NCBI GenBank assembly: GCA_035604135.1
Contig: DATNJB010000077.1
Location: 34,146-98,145 of the forward strand
Direction: 5' to 3'
Source of the DNA: Poindextera sp035604135
GTDB lineage: Bacteria > Pseudomonadota > Alphaproteobacteria > Caulobacterales > Caulobacteraceae
Length of the DNA: 64,000 bases
Below the pieces are notes generated by a model, which had not been told where the DNA came from, made no database searches, and was given only the letters and a program-made list of their open reading frames with translations. The position numbers and the translations under genes were made by a program. This document shows positions 15,689 to 24,448 of the stretch, one piece after another. Each line of letters opens with the position of its first letter. Position 1 is the first letter of the stretch.

Positions 15689-16459
15689 TCAGCCGCCCGA
15701 GGGAGCCGAAGGCGTGGCGTAGTAGTCCTTCTCCCAGGCCCGCATGCGCTTGATCGCGTCGGTGACGAAGGGGGTGAACCGCGCCAGGCGCAGGATCGCC
15801 TTGTTGATCCAGTCCAAGAGCGGCGGAAACGGGCGATGGATGTCGATGAGCAGCACCACGCGCGCGCCGTCGGTGTCGTTCCAGACCTCGTGCCGGTAGG
15901 TGTCGTCGAACACGACGCACCGCCCCTCCTCCCAATGCACCATGGCCTTGCCGACCTGCATGCGGACGTCCGCGCGCGGTTCGGGGACGATCAGGCCGAG
16001 ATGGGCTCGGACCAGGCCCTTGTAGGAGCCTCTATACGCAGTCAGGTGCGCGCCGGGCTCGAGCACGGAAAAGAAGGCCAGCTCGAGGTTGGGAATCCTG
16101 GCGAGCAGGCCCGCCGTCTCAGGGCACTGTTCGCAGTTCAGCTTCGAGCGCATGCCGAACGCGCTGAATGCGAAGACCTTCCAGACCGGCTCGCGTGTGA
16201 TGCCGTACTGCGTCGTCGAAATCTCCTGCATGTTCGGCAGGGCGGCCCGCGTCGGCATGAGTCGATCGAGTTCGAGCCGGATCGATCGCCAGTTCGTCTC
16301 CAGCTCGGCGACCCAGGGGAAGGCGTCGTTAGCGAGGATTTCACCGCCGCCGACCAGCGAGACCCGCCCCAGCCAGCGTTCGAGGTTGCGTCCCATCTCC
16401 GCGGCGGATGTCCGCACGCGCTGACGCAGGGTCGGCCTGGGCAAAGGCAAAGCAGTCAT
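15689..16459 (-). CDS. Aspartyl/asparaginyl beta-hydroxylase family protein (Fe(II)/2-oxoglutarate)
   Basis: A 256-residue member of the aspartyl/asparaginyl beta-hydroxylase (LpxO-like) family. The central segment LTAYRGSYKGLVRAHLGLIVP supplies the first iron-binding His, the segment FDDTYRHEVWNDTDGARVVLLID the second His and the 2-oxoglutarate-binding Arg (both quoted in part by motif: VRAHLGL and YRHEVWNDTDGARV). A nearby LIDIHRP is also typical. Enzymes of this family hydroxylate proteins or lipid A acyl chains, so lipid A or a small-molecule substrate is possible. ATG 16459 was chosen; a longer frame upstream crosses the groESL promoter region. It is divergent from groES and convergent with tipF. 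Confidence 0.87.
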   Translation of the reverse strand: MTALPLPRPTLRQRVRTSAAEMGRNLERWLGRVSLVGGGEILANDAFPWVAELETNWRSIRLELDRLMPTRAALPNMQEISTTQYGITREPVWKVFAFSAFGMRSKLNCEQCPETAGLLARIPNLELAFFSVLEPGAHLTAYRGSYKGLVRAHLGLIVPEPRADVRMQVGKAMVHWEEGRCVVFDDTYRHEVWNDTDGARVVLLIDIHRPFPPLLDWINKAILRLARFTPFVTDAIKRMRAWEKDYYATPSAPSGG

Positions 16460-16587
16460 CGATCGGAGCGCACCCCAAGGGCCCAAAGCGCATTCTCTCA
16501 GCTTGTCGTGTTTGCCGCCAGTCGTCGGATGGGAGCGCCGTTCGGCCTCCGGCGGTCGTCGACGCGCCACAAGCCTTGCAAGCGCGC

Positions 16588-16616
16588 CTTGACATCCAAG
16601 GGCCGCGACCATAGAT
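16588..16616 (+). promoter_or_regulatory. groESL promoter
   Basis: CTTGACA (16588-16594) and CCATAGAT (16609-16616) are separated by about 14-16 bp. The pair fits both a vegetative promoter (TTGACA, ATAGAT) and the alphaproteobacterial sigma-32 pattern (CTTG, CC-AT-T). Transcription would begin just before the CIRCE element, the classic arrangement for dual heat-shock control. Confidence 0.7.
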
Positions 16617-16624
16617 CGCCGGCG

Positions 16625-16651
16625 TTAGCACTCAGAGGCGGCGGCTGCTAA
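16625..16651. promoter_or_regulatory. CIRCE element (HrcA operator)
   Basis: The left half TTAGCACTC (16625-16633) matches the CIRCE consensus exactly. After a nine-base spacer, the right half GGCTGCTAA (16643-16651) matches GAGTGCTAA at seven of nine positions. It lies 60 bp upstream of groES and overlaps the expected transcription start, so HrcA should repress groESL from here. The imperfect right half is the only oddity. Confidence 0.85.
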
Positions 16652-16710
16652 CGGCCGCGCTTCCGAGCGACACCGGTTTCAACTGCAACGTCCCTTAAGG
16701 GAGAGACAAT

Positions 16711-17001
16711 ATGGCGTTTCGTCCGCTTGGCGATCGCGTGCTGATCAAGCGCGTCGAGGAAGAAGAGAAGACCAAAGGCGGCATCATCATCCCCGACACC
16801 GCCAAGGAAAAGCCGCAGGAAGGCGCGGTCATCGCGGTAGGCCCCGGCGCCCGCGACGAGAATGGCAAGCTGATCCCCCTCGACGTAAAGAAGGGCGACC
16901 GCATCCTGTTCGGCAAGTGGTCGGGCACCGAAGTGAAGATCGACGGCGACGATCTCCTGATCATGAAGGAGAGCGACGTCCTGGGCGTGCTCGAGAAGTA
17001 G
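16711..17001 (+). CDS. groS: Co-chaperonin GroES (Hsp10)
   Basis: A 96-residue GroES, the heptameric lid of the GroEL chamber. The sequence begins FRPLGDRVLIKRVEEEEKT with the mobile loop GGIIIPDTAKEKPQEG, and ends VLGVLEK. A GGGAGA ribosome binding site precedes ATG 16711. It is first in the groES-groEL operon behind a sigma-32-like promoter and a CIRCE element. groEL starts 43 bp after its stop. Length and motifs are canonical. Confidence 0.99.
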   Translation: MAFRPLGDRVLIKRVEEEEKTKGGIIIPDTAKEKPQEGAVIAVGPGARDENGKLIPLDVKKGDRILFGKWSGTEVKIDGDDLLIMKESDVLGVLEK

Positions 17002-17044
17002 CCCGCCGAACCCCGACATCCCCCTTATCCGAAAGAGCTGAACA

Positions 17045-18694
<1,650 letters not shown>

Positions 18695-18728
18695 GAGGTC
18701 CGGGCGCTTTCAGTACAGCTCGAACAGG

Positions 18729-18756
18729 AACCCCCGGGTCGCGAGATCCGGGGGTT
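18729..18756 (+). terminator. Rho-independent terminator of groESL
   Basis: AACCCCCGGGTC (18729-18740), loop GCGA, and GATCCGGGGGTT (18745-18756) form a 12-pair stem with one G-T pair, and TTTT runs through 18755-18758. It lies 34 bp after the groEL stop. Confidence 0.9.
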
Positions 18757-18773
18757 TTCGCTATTCCGAGAGC

Positions 18774-19304
18774 ATGCGAATGGCCACAGACCCTTCAGAC
18801 GGCCTGACGTTCCGTCCGATGGCGGCGGCCGACTTCCCGATGATGACGCGCTGGCTCGCCACGCCGCACGTGGAGGCCTTCTACCAGCCGGCGCCGATCA
18901 ATCTGGACGGGGTGACCGAGCGATACGGCCCACGCCTCGACGAGGCGTGGCCGACCCGTTGCCACATCGCGCTCAGCCACGGGCGGCCGTTCGGCTACTT
19001 GCAGTGCTACCGCAACGCCGACTGGCCGGACTGGAGCGAGACGACGGGTGTCGAAGGCGGCCTCAGTATCGACCTCTACATCGGCCAGGCGGATTTCGTC
19101 GGCCGCGGGTTCGGCCGTGCGATGCTTGCCGGCTACGTTCGCGATGTGGCCTTCGCGCGGTTCGCCGACGAGCGGCTATGCTACATCGCCCACGCAGTCG
19201 ACAACGCGCCGGCGCTCGCCTGTTCGCAGGCCGTCGGCTTCCGCTTCGTGCGAACCTTCGACGAGGGTGGCGTGGCCATGCGCCTCTTCGTGATCGAGCG
19301 CTGA
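18774..19304 (+). CDS. GNAT family acetyltransferase, AAC(6')-like
   Basis: A 176-residue GNAT acetyltransferase. Recognisable parts are LTFRPMAAADFPMMTRWL at the start, the strand and loop SIDLYIGQADFVGRGFGRAML that binds acetyl-CoA, and the late ACSQAVGFRFVRTF. This pattern with an early LxRPM-x-DxxxMxxWL segment is shared with aminoglycoside 6'-acetyltransferase-like and siderophore-related GNAT proteins. The substrate is unknown and the name does not imply resistance. ATG 18774 and the in-frame ATG 18780 are both possible. The gene is convergent with the amidohydrolase gene, with two bases between the stops. Confidence 0.85.
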   Translation: MRMATDPSDGLTFRPMAAADFPMMTRWLATPHVEAFYQPAPINLDGVTERYGPRLDEAWPTRCHIALSHGRPFGYLQCYRNADWPDWSETTGVEGGLSIDLYIGQADFVGRGFGRAMLAGYVRDVAFARFADERLCYIAHAVDNAPALACSQAVGFRFVRTFDEGGVAMRLFVIER

Positions 19305-19306
19305 CT

Positions 19307-20350
19307 TCAGAGCTCCAGCCGGTAGGCGCGCTTGGCGGCGCCGGCGAAGAGGTCGGCCTTCTCGTCCGCGGAACAGCCCTTGGCGGTCAGTTTCAGGGCG
19401 TTCCACAGCACATCGTAGGTGCAGCTGCAGAGGTCGACGGGGAAGTTGCTCTCGAACATCGCCCGCTTGGGCGTGAAGGCCTCGATACAGGTCTCGATGT
19501 ACGGCCGCCATTCCTCGGCGAGCACGGTCGAGGGCCGGCTCTGCATGAAGGAATCGAAGCCCAGGAACGGCATGGCCAGCCCGCCCAGCTTCACGAACAC
19601 GTTCTGGCAGGCGCCGATGGCGCGGATGTTGTCGCGCCAGATCCCGAAGCGCTCCTGCCGCTTGCCGGCGTAGGAGCCGATGCCGAGCGGCGTGCCGACG
19701 TGGTCGAGGATGAAGATCGTTTCCGGAAACGCCCGAGCTAGGTCGAGGAACTCGCCGAGCTGCGGCTCGAGCAGCCAAGCGTCGAACGATAGCCCGAACT
19801 TGGCGAAGCGCGCGAACCCCCTGCGGAAGGCATCGGACGGGTAGAGGCCGGGCGTCTGTCGCGCGAGCGGCCCCAGCACCTCGACGTCGGCGTCGTAGGA
19901 GGCGGAGTGGCGGATGCCGCGGAAGCGGCCGCTGGCTCGCATGTGCGCCTCGAGCGCCTGGGCGATCTCCGCCTCGCCCTGCGTCAGATCGGCGTGGCCG
20001 ACGATGCCGGCGCAGGCGCGAACGGGGCCGTCGAGGCCGCTGGCGCTCATCGCCGCGACGCCGTTCACGAACTCGGTCTCGCCGACCGGCCGCAGATGTG
20101 CTGGCCCGTCGGCGCGGTACATGGCGCCGCACTGGACAAAAACGGTGGCGATGACGTTGTGACCGCGCGTCAGGTCGGCCAGCAGCTCGTCGTGCAGATA
20201 GCGCGGCGCGAGCCTGATCACGTTCTCGAACCCATGCCGCACCGGGCCAGTCGCCGGCGGCAACCCTCGCCGGTCCCAGAGGTGGTGGTGCGGGTCGACG
20301 ATCGGGAGCTCAGGCTCCAGGATCGCTTCCCTCAGTGCGGCGTCCGCCAT
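19307..20350 (-). CDS. Amidohydrolase family protein (amidohydrolase_2)
   Basis: A 347-residue metal-dependent hydrolase of the amidohydrolase_2 family, which includes 2-pyrone-4,6-dicarboxylate and other lactonases. The metal-binding motif VDPHHHLWD is at residues ~18-26. Later are FRGIRHSASY, FILDHVGTP, and MFESNFPVD, the last holding the metal-binding Asp region typical of the family. A GGGAGGAAGACG ribosome binding site precedes ATG 20350. The frame extends further upstream without a start that makes sense. The substrate is unknown; a carboxylic lactone or ester is likely. It is divergent from the EF-hand gene. Confidence 0.87.
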   Translation of the reverse strand: MADAALREAILEPELPIVDPHHHLWDRRGLPPATGPVRHGFENVIRLAPRYLHDELLADLTRGHNVIATVFVQCGAMYRADGPAHLRPVGETEFVNGVAAMSASGLDGPVRACAGIVGHADLTQGEAEIAQALEAHMRASGRFRGIRHSASYDADVEVLGPLARQTPGLYPSDAFRRGFARFAKFGLSFDAWLLEPQLGEFLDLARAFPETIFILDHVGTPLGIGSYAGKRQERFGIWRDNIRAIGACQNVFVKLGGLAMPFLGFDSFMQSRPSTVLAEEWRPYIETCIEAFTPKRAMFESNFPVDLCSCTYDVLWNALKLTAKGCSADEKADLFAGAAKRAYRLEL

Positions 20351-20483
20351 CGTCTTCCTCCCGTCGCTTGTTGTGCGCCGATGTCGTAAGGCCAAAGCGC
20401 GGCGGGCGACAAGCGGACGTGAAATCGCCGCGAAACAATGGCCACGACTATCGGCGTTATCCTTGCAAGGAGTCCGGCGCGTG

Positions 20484-21158
20484 ATGCGAGCTGCAAGACT
20501 GGCCATGGCGGCGACCGTCGTCTCTGTGGCCGTCGCGCCGACGTTGGCGCAGGCTCCGCAGCGCGCCGGCGAGCTCTTCGTCAGCCCAAGCGGCCAGCCG
20601 TTCCGTGCGCCCGCAGGCGCGCCTTATCCGGTGGCGCAGTGGTTCGCCCAGGCCGACAAACGAGGCGACGGCAAGGTCGACAAGGGCGAACTCCGCGCTG
20701 ACGCCGAGGCCTTCTTCCGCGTGTTGGACAAGAACGGCGACGGCGTCATCGATCCCTTCGAGTTGCAGGCGTACGAGCAGGACGTCGTTCCTGAGATCCT
20801 CGGCGCCTATCGCATCCCGGAGGGGCAGGTCATCGGTTTCCCGCGCGGCGCGGGCGGCCCAGGCCCCCGCCGCGGCCTGTTCGGCCGCCGCCAGCAGGCC
20901 CCGGGCGATCCTGGCGAGGCCAGCGTGCTGGACGGCGCCGCGCCGTATGAGCTCGTCCCCGATCCGGAGCCGGTCGCCTCGACGGATTTCGCCGGCGACG
21001 GGCGGATCACGCTCGCCGAGTTCCTCAGGGCGGTCGACCAGCGGTTCGACCGCCTGGACGCCAAGCACAGAGGCTTCCTGCTCCTGGCCGACCTGCCGAA
21101 GACGGTGGCGCAAAAGGACGCCGATCAGGCCGCCCGCGACGCCGCGGCGCGGCGCTGA
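20484..21158 (+). CDS. Exported EF-hand protein
   Basis: A 224-residue periplasmic or secreted protein. It starts with a signal peptide (residues 1-~24, cleavage near LAQA). Two good EF-hand loops follow: DKRGDGKVDKGE and DKNGDGVIDPFE. A degenerate third loop DFAGDGRITLAE lies near residue ~175, and a fourth helix-loop-helix DAKHRGFLLLAD lacks the acidic residues. It probably binds calcium in the envelope. AAGGAG (20467-20472) suits either GTG 20481 or ATG 20484; I used ATG. The middle, PRGAGGPGPRRGLFGRR, is Gly/Arg-rich and probably disordered. Function is unknown. Confidence 0.85.
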   Translation: MRAARLAMAATVVSVAVAPTLAQAPQRAGELFVSPSGQPFRAPAGAPYPVAQWFAQADKRGDGKVDKGELRADAEAFFRVLDKNGDGVIDPFELQAYEQDVVPEILGAYRIPEGQVIGFPRGAGGPGPRRGLFGRRQQAPGDPGEASVLDGAAPYELVPDPEPVASTDFAGDGRITLAEFLRAVDQRFDRLDAKHRGFLLLADLPKTVAQKDADQAARDAAARR

Positions 21159-21232
21159 CGTCGACCTGGCGCCTGCTGCGGTCGGCGCGAGCGGGATTTA
21201 CCTAGGCCGTATCCCGGCCTAACAGCCCTCGG

Positions 21233-22063
21233 ATGACTCCCATCGTCATCGCCCTCGTCCTCGGCGCGGCGTTGCTGCACGCAAGCTGGAACGCGATCCT
21301 GCGCGGCGGCGCCGATCGCCTCTGGTCGGTGACGATCATGTGCGGCGTCTCGATCGTGGTGGCGCTGCCCTTCCTTTTCCTGCTGCCTTCGCCGGCGCGG
21401 GCGAGCTGGATCTGCATCGGCCTCTCCTCGGCGTTGCAGGTCAGCTACTGCTTCTTCCTCGTCCGCGCCTATCACCACGGCGGCCTGGCGCAGGTCTATC
21501 CGATCGCGCGCGGGACGGCGCCGCTCCTCGTCACGCTGGGCGCGGCGGTCGTGGTTGGGCAGAGACTCACGCCCGCGGCGCTCGCCGGCGTCATCCTCGT
21601 CTCGTTGGGCATCATGGCGCTGGCCTTCGAGCGGGCGCGGCTGGCGGCCGCGTCCACGCTGTATGCGCTGGCGACCGGCGGCTTCATCGCGGCCTATACG
21701 GTGACCGACGGCATCGGCGCCCGGCTCGCCGGCAACCCGCAGTCCTACACCGCCTGGCTGTTCGTGGTGCAGGGACTGGGCATGATCGCCGCCTACACCG
21801 TGGCGCGCGGCCGGCTCGCGCTCCCGCGCGACGGGGAGATGCTGAGGGCCGTCATCGGCGGCGTCTTTGGGTTGATCTCCTACGGCGTGGTGATCTGGGC
21901 TCTGGCGCGCGCGCCGATGGGCCAGGTCTCCGCCCTGCGCGAAACCAGCATCCTCTTTGCGGCCGTGCTGGGCGCCCTCTTCCTGAAGGAGAAGGTGACG
22001 CTGCCGCGGGCCGGCGCGGCGGCGATGATCGCGGCGGGCGCGGTGGTGCTGGCCGCCGGATGA
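21233..22063 (+). CDS. DMT superfamily (EamA) transporter
   Basis: A 276-residue inner-membrane transporter with ten hydrophobic helices in two EamA repeats. The first starts at LVLGAALLHASWNAILR; the second ends with SALRETSILFAAVLGALFLKEKVTLPR, the standard EamA end motif. Members export amino acids, metabolites or drugs. Its ATGA overlap with the next gene (22060-22063) shows cotranslation with a small-molecule kinase-like protein. ATG 21233 is the first and best start. The substrate cannot be inferred from the sequence. Confidence 0.9.
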   Translation: MTPIVIALVLGAALLHASWNAILRGGADRLWSVTIMCGVSIVVALPFLFLLPSPARASWICIGLSSALQVSYCFFLVRAYHHGGLAQVYPIARGTAPLLVTLGAAVVVGQRLTPAALAGVILVSLGIMALAFERARLAAASTLYALATGGFIAAYTVTDGIGARLAGNPQSYTAWLFVVQGLGMIAAYTVARGRLALPRDGEMLRAVIGGVFGLISYGVVIWALARAPMGQVSALRETSILFAAVLGALFLKEKVTLPRAGAAAMIAAGAVVLAAG

Positions 22064-22881
22064 CCGACGCCGATCCGTTCCAGCCCTGGCTCGAGCGATG
22101 GACGCTGACCCCGGACGGGGCGGCGTTTTCGACCAAGTTCGGCAGCCGGCTTATGCCCGTGCGCGCGGGCGGCGCGGCCGCCATGCTGAAGGTCGCCGGC
22201 CACCCGGAGGAAGAGAACGGCGGCGTGCTTATGGCCTGGTGGCGCGGCGACGGGGCTGCCCGCGTGCTGCAAATCGAGGGGCCGGCGATCCTGCTCGAAC
22301 GGCTGTCCGGCGAGCGCGACCTGGCGACGATGGCGCGGAGCGGCGAGGACGATGCGGCGACGCGCGTGCTCTGCGACACCGCCATGCGCTTGCACGCGCC
22401 GCGCTCTGGCCCGCCGCCCGCAACGCTCGTTCCGCTCGATCGATGGCACGACTCCTTGGCCCAGGCGGCGGCGAGCCGGGGCGGCCTCTTTGCGGAGGCC
22501 TGGCGCGTCGCGCGGGACCTGCTCGCGCAACCGCGCGAGGCCGTCGTGCTGCACGGCGACCTGCACCATGGCAACGTCCTGGACGGCGGTCCGCGCGGGT
22601 GGCTCGCCATCGATCCGAAGGGCCTCATCGGCGAGCGCGGGTTCGACTATGCCAACCTGTTCCGCAACCCCGACGCCGAGATCGCGCTCAAGCCCGGGCG
22701 CCTCGCCCGCCAGGCGCGGATCGTGGCCGAGACGGCCGCGCTCGAGCCGGGGCGACTGCTCGCCTGGGTGTTCACCTATGCGGTGCTGGGCGCGGCCTGG
22801 AGCCTGGAGGGCGGCCACGACGCCGACGCCGCGGTCGGGCTCCAAATCGCCGAGATCGCCAAGGCTGAGATGGCGCGCTAG
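22060..22881 (+). CDS. Aminoglycoside/hydroxyurea phosphotransferase family protein (APH(6)-like)
   Basis: A 273-residue kinase-like protein with the phosphotransferase fold of the streptomycin 6-kinase family. The catalytic loop VLHGDLHHGNVL has the HxDxxxxN pattern and AIDPKGLIGERGFD the following metal-binding Asp. It is translated from ATG 22060, overlapping the stop of the DMT transporter, so the two probably act on the same or related compounds. Many chromosomal members have unrelated natural substrates; drug resistance is not shown. Its stop overlaps the stop of the opposite-strand peptidase gene. Confidence 0.85.
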   Translation: MTDADPFQPWLERWTLTPDGAAFSTKFGSRLMPVRAGGAAAMLKVAGHPEEENGGVLMAWWRGDGAARVLQIEGPAILLERLSGERDLATMARSGEDDAATRVLCDTAMRLHAPRSGPPPATLVPLDRWHDSLAQAAASRGGLFAEAWRVARDLLAQPREAVVLHGDLHHGNVLDGGPRGWLAIDPKGLIGERGFDYANLFRNPDAEIALKPGRLARQARIVAETAALEPGRLLAWVFTYAVLGAAWSLEGGHDADAAVGLQIAEIAKAEMAR

Positions 22882-23837
22882 TCCCGCGCGAAGCGGTCGA
22901 GCGCGGCCACCACGCTCTCGTTCATGCCCGGCGTCTGCGTCTCGTGGCCGGCGTTCTCGACCACGATCAGCTCGCTGCCCGGCCAGGCCTTGTGCAGGGC
23001 CCAGGGCCCTTCGAGCGGCGCGCCGAGGTCCAGCCGGCCGTGTACGAGGACGCCGGGAATGCCGGACAGCCGATGGGCGTCGCGCAGCAGCTGGTCGTCC
23101 TCGAGCCAGGCGTCGTGGCTGAAGTAGTGGGTGACGATGCGGGCAAAGACCATCACGAACCGCGGGTCCTCGTAGCGCGCCGGCCGAACGAGCTTCGGGT
23201 CGATCGAGATGACGGCGGCCTCCCAGTCGCACCAGGCGAGGGCGGCCTTCTCGCGCACCGCCGCATCCGGCGAGGCCAAGAGGTCGCGATAGGCGTGCAC
23301 CAGATTGGCGGCGGGATCGGTGACCCCCGCGCCGGCGCGGAACCGCTCCCAGGCCTCCGGAAAGTAGCGGCCGACGCCGTGATAGAGCCAGTGGATGTCG
23401 GCCGGGCGGGTGAGCCCGACGTGCGACAGCACCATCGCCTCGACCCGTTCCGGATGCCGCTCCGCGTAGGACAACGCCAGCGTCGAGCCCCAGGAGCCGC
23501 CGAAGACCACCCACCGCTCGACGCCAAGACGCAGACGCAGGGCCTCGATGTCGGCCAGCAGGCGTCCGGTGGTGTTGGTCGAAAGGTCCACGGCGATGTC
23601 GCTCGCATGCGGCAGGCTGCGGCCGCTTCCGCGCTGATCGAACAGGATCGCGCGATAGGCCGTCGGATCGAACAGCCGCCGCATGCCTGGGGTGCAGCCG
23701 GAGCCCGGGCCGCCGTGCAGGACGAGCGCCGGCCTGCCGGCCGGATGGCCGCACGCTTCCCAGTAGACCCTCTGCCCGTCGCCGACGTCGAGCAGTCCGG
23801 TCTCGTAGGGCTGGATCGGGGGATGGAGGGCCGCCAT
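22878..23837 (-). CDS. pip: Proline iminopeptidase
   Basis: A 319-residue alpha/beta hydrolase of peptidase family S33 that releases N-terminal proline. LHGGPGSGCTPGM is the oxyanion loop, FGGSWGSTLALSYAERHP carries the nucleophile Ser in GGSWGS, and VHGRLDLGAPL and VENAGHE hold the catalytic Asp and His. A helical cap lies between. Start ATG 23837 follows a GGAG ribosome binding site, and the frame upstream has no better start. It is upstream of the APH-like gene, convergent. Length is standard for the family. Confidence 0.94.
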   Translation of the reverse strand: MAALHPPIQPYETGLLDVGDGQRVYWEACGHPAGRPALVLHGGPGSGCTPGMRRLFDPTAYRAILFDQRGSGRSLPHASDIAVDLSTNTTGRLLADIEALRLRLGVERWVVFGGSWGSTLALSYAERHPERVEAMVLSHVGLTRPADIHWLYHGVGRYFPEAWERFRAGAGVTDPAANLVHAYRDLLASPDAAVREKAALAWCDWEAAVISIDPKLVRPARYEDPRFVMVFARIVTHYFSHDAWLEDDQLLRDAHRLSGIPGVLVHGRLDLGAPLEGPWALHKAWPGSELIVVENAGHETQTPGMNESVVAALDRFARD

Positions 23838-23869
23838 CGCCGGCTCCTGCACCGCCCGGGCGCGCGTGG

Positions 23870-24373
23870 TCAAGCCACCCGGCGCGCGATCGCCTCGACC
23901 AGCACGTCCGCCGGCGGGCCGATGTCGACGACGATGGCGTGCTCGTCCCGGCCCGGCGGCTCGAGTGCGGCGAACTGGGTGGGCAGCAGCGATGCGGGCC
24001 AGTAGTGGCCGGTCCGGTGCTCGAGCCGGTCGGCGATCAGCGCCTCGGACCCCGCGAGATAGACGGCCCTGAGCGCGGGCCGGCCGGCACGCAGCCGCGC
24101 GCGATAGGCTCGCTTCAGCGCCGAGCAGGCGATGACCGAGGCGCGGCCCTCGGCCGCCTGCGCATCGATCCACCGGCCGACGGCGTCCAGCCACGGCCAG
24201 CGGTCTGCGTCATCCAGCGCAGCGCCGCTGCGCATCTTCTCGACATTGGCTTTCGGGTGCAGATCGTCGGCGTCGAGGAAGGCCCAGCCCAGTCGTTCGG
24301 CGAGCATCCGGCCGATCGTGGTCTTCCCCGCGCCGGAGACGCCGAACACCAGAATGGCGGGCGGTCCGCTCAT
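23870..24373 (-). CDS. gntK: Gluconokinase
   Basis: A 167-residue P-loop kinase that phosphorylates gluconate to 6-phosphogluconate, which feeds the Entner-Doudoroff pathway. Walker A is GVSGAGKTTIGRMLAERLG at residues ~10-28. The family motif FLDADDLHPKANVEKM is complete, as are LDDADRWPWLDAVGRW and SALKRAYRARLRAG, the lid region. ATG 24373 is the first sensible start. It lies 32 bp upstream of the peptidase gene on the same strand and is divergent from the acyl-CoA synthetase gene. No gluconate transporter is near. Confidence 0.95.
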   Translation of the reverse strand: MSGPPAILVFGVSGAGKTTIGRMLAERLGWAFLDADDLHPKANVEKMRSGAALDDADRWPWLDAVGRWIDAQAAEGRASVIACSALKRAYRARLRAGRPALRAVYLAGSEALIADRLEHRTGHYWPASLLPTQFAALEPPGRDEHAIVVDIGPPADVLVEAIARRVA

Positions 24374-24448
24374 CGGGCGCCGCGTTGACAGGGGCCGGCC
24401 GCGGCTCCAACTAGGGTCGGCATCAGCGAAAAACGGAGCGCGTGAACC

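Noticed and set aside
22060..22881. Acquired aminoglycoside resistance gene
   Set aside because: It has the base composition of its neighbours, is coupled to a transporter gene, and no mobile element or integron is nearby.
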